Notes under the pieces: model-generated
The model's database searches: none
What the model was told of the DNA's origin: nothing
Seen by the model: only the letters and a program-made list of their open reading frames with translations
Assembly (NCBI GenBank): GCA_026995985.1
Contig: JALWNF010000028.1
Span: forward strand, 1-7,574
From: Campylobacteraceae bacterium
Lineage (GTDB): Bacteria > Campylobacterota > Campylobacteria > Campylobacterales > Sulfurovaceae
Direction: 5' to 3'
DNA: 7,574 bases
Shown: positions 6,550 to 7,574 of the stretch, piece after piece
Layout of the letters: every line of letters begins with the position of its first letter
Numbering within the stretch: position 1 is the stretch's first letter
Position numbers and translations under genes: made by a program

Positions 6550-7278
6550 ATGAATAATAAATTATCATTTACGATACTTTTAATAACACTAATAACTTCA
6601 TCTTCAATTGCAGATGAAGTTAAACAAAATATCAATTTTGGGTTAGTAAATACCTCTGGTAATACTAAAACACTTAATGTTAATGGAAAATATGACTTAG
6701 CCTATACTACTTCAGGGCTAAATAATGAAGATTTAAAAGTTAAGTTTGATACCTCTGCCTTTATGACAGAAAATAACGATACCAGAGATAATGAAGAGTA
6801 TCGAGCAAATTTAGATTTAGAACAATTTATTGGTAGTGGTTGGTTAGGGTATCTCTCAACTAACTGGTTAAAAAATAAATTTTTAAATTTTGATGATAAA
6901 GTAAGTATTGGTGCAGGTATGGGAAAAGAGCTTTACAGTGATGGGAAACAATCATTAAAAACAAAACTTGGTGTTGCCCACAACTGGGAGAGATACTATG
7001 ACAATCAACCAGACTATGATTTCACCTCACTAAATGAGGATATTGAATATGAAAACCAAATTAGTAAAACAAGTCTTTTCTTTCTAAAAATTAGTGCTTT
7101 AGAAAATTTTGATGACTTTAATGATTATGAGGTTTTAGGTTCAATGGGACTAAATTTTGCTGTATCAGAAAATATAAATGTAACTTTAGCAGAGGAGGTA
7201 AGATATGATCATACTCCTCCTATTGGATTTAAAAAGACAGATACTAAAAGTATTATGAACGTTGGATACCATTTTTAA
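6550..7278 (+). CDS. DUF481 family outer-membrane beta-barrel protein
   Basis: A 242-residue exported protein. The first 21 residues form a signal peptide: a hydrophobic core at 5-16, then SSSIA with likely cleavage before Asp22. The mature part opens with INFGLVNTSGNTKTLNVNGKYDL, the TSGNT signature of the DUF481 (YdiY-like, 'salt-induced outer membrane protein') family. It continues as alternating amphipathic strands (LGYLSTNWL, SIGAGMGKEL, KTKLGVAHNWERYY, MGLNFAVSENINVTLAEEVRY). It ends SIMNVGYHF, with the terminal aromatic residue recognised by the BAM assembly machinery. The family's function is not established; members are linked to osmotic or salt stress by name. The AAAAAGG ribosome site overlaps a hairpin. 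It lies 60 bases after nagE and may be cotranscribed or have its own promoter. A role in sugar passage is a guess from position only. Confidence 0.85.
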   Translation: MNNKLSFTILLITLITSSSIADEVKQNINFGLVNTSGNTKTLNVNGKYDLAYTTSGLNNEDLKVKFDTSAFMTENNDTRDNEEYRANLDLEQFIGSGWLGYLSTNWLKNKFLNFDDKVSIGAGMGKELYSDGKQSLKTKLGVAHNWERYYDNQPDYDFTSLNEDIEYENQISKTSLFFLKISALENFDDFNDYEVLGSMGLNFAVSENINVTLAEEVRYDHTPPIGFKKTDTKSIMNVGYHF

Positions 7279-7310
7279 GTAGTCAGATACTTATCTGATT
7301 ACTATTATTT
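7278..7310 (+). terminator. Hairpin terminator between convergent genes
   Basis: AGTAGTCAGATA (7278-7289) pairs with TATCTGATTACT (7292-7303), giving a 12-pair stem with one G-U pair; the innermost pairs must open to form the loop. It begins at the last base of the DUF481 stop codon and is followed by the T-rich ATTATTTATA. It is GC-poor and the T tract is interrupted, so termination strength is uncertain. It also lies just past the stop of the minus-strand gene and could serve both directions. Confidence 0.6.
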
Positions 7311-7574
7311 ATACATCCACCAAAGAAGTCCTATCCCTAAACCTATATTTAAAAAACTTAAATTACCATCAAAAATTTTTCCTGTTAACCATACCATTTT
7401 ATCGACTACTTCAGGAGGATAATAGGAATTAAAAAATTTTAAAAACCATTCATTTATCTCTTGATAATAAAAGACATTTAAAAACTCTGGTAAAAATATA
7501 AAAAGCACAATAGCCAAAAATCCCCATATTGTCTTTTTAGGCTTCATCTCTTTTAATCTGGACTGTAACTCTTG
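7305..7574 (-). CDS. Small hypothetical membrane protein, 5' end probably beyond the window
   Basis: I do not recognise this protein. The frame is open from the right edge to a TAA at 7307-7305. From the first ATG (7547) it is 80 residues: a basic start KPKK, a transmembrane helix at about 6-25 (WGFLAIVLFIFLPEF), an aromatic amphipathic middle (EINEWFLKFFNSYYPPEVV) and a second hydrophobic helix at 64-78 (SFLNIGLGIGLLWWM), ending in YK. Both helices suggest an inner-membrane protein. The frame remains open for nine codons upstream of that ATG, encoding QELQSRLKE, which has the spacing of a coiled coil. The ATG has only AAAAGAG directly abutting it, too close for a normal ribosome site. I therefore favour a longer gene whose start lies outside the window; the 7547 start is the alternative. 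Confidence 0.6.
   Translation of the reverse strand, partial: QELQSRLKEMKPKKTIWGFLAIVLFIFLPEFLNVFYYQEINEWFLKFFNSYYPPEVVDKMVWLTGKIFDGNLSFLNIGLGIGLLWWMYK

Overview
The window looks like chromosomal DNA of an AT-rich Gram-negative bacterium, most probably of the Campylobacterota (Sulfurovum/Sulfurimonas/Arcobacter type). The evidence is a lipid A biosynthesis gene (lpxC) overlapping a very short, divergent TsaB-like gene, the strong A+T bias, TATAAT-type -10 boxes without recognisable -35 boxes, and a beta-barrel outer-membrane protein ending in phenylalanine. The genus cannot be fixed from the sequence alone.

Layout. Positions 1-1267 (minus strand) hold lpxC and, overlapping its 3' end, a TsaB-like gene that runs off the left edge; this is a housekeeping block. 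A 228-base AT-rich divergent promoter region (1268-1495) separates it from four plus-strand genes: an HPr-Enzyme I fusion of the PEP:sugar phosphotransferase system (1496-3337), a NERD-nuclease/UvrD-type helicase fusion (3350-5062), a NagE-like N-acetylglucosamine EIICB permease (5110-6489) and a DUF481 outer-membrane beta-barrel (6550-7278). A hairpin at the convergent junction (7278-7303) separates these from a small minus-strand membrane protein (7305 to the right edge).

How they fit together. The HPr-EI fusion and the EIICB permease would supply phosphoryl transfer from PEP to HPr and the final transfer from EIIB to the incoming sugar. The EIIA step between them is not encoded here, so the relay needs a component from elsewhere. 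The DUF481 barrel could be a coat or stress protein, or could serve sugar passage across the outer membrane; this is only inference from position. The nuclease-helicase is the outlier: it sits 12 bases behind HPr-EI and 47 bases ahead of the permease, in the middle of an apparent sugar-uptake operon.

Most worth a second look: the nuclease-helicase inside the PTS operon; the missing EIIA; a probable leaderless start for HPr-EI; and an AU-rich hairpin whose U-run pairs with the whole ribosome-binding site of the DUF481 gene, like a fourU-type RNA switch. No tRNA, rRNA, CRISPR array, insertion sequence or integrase was seen.
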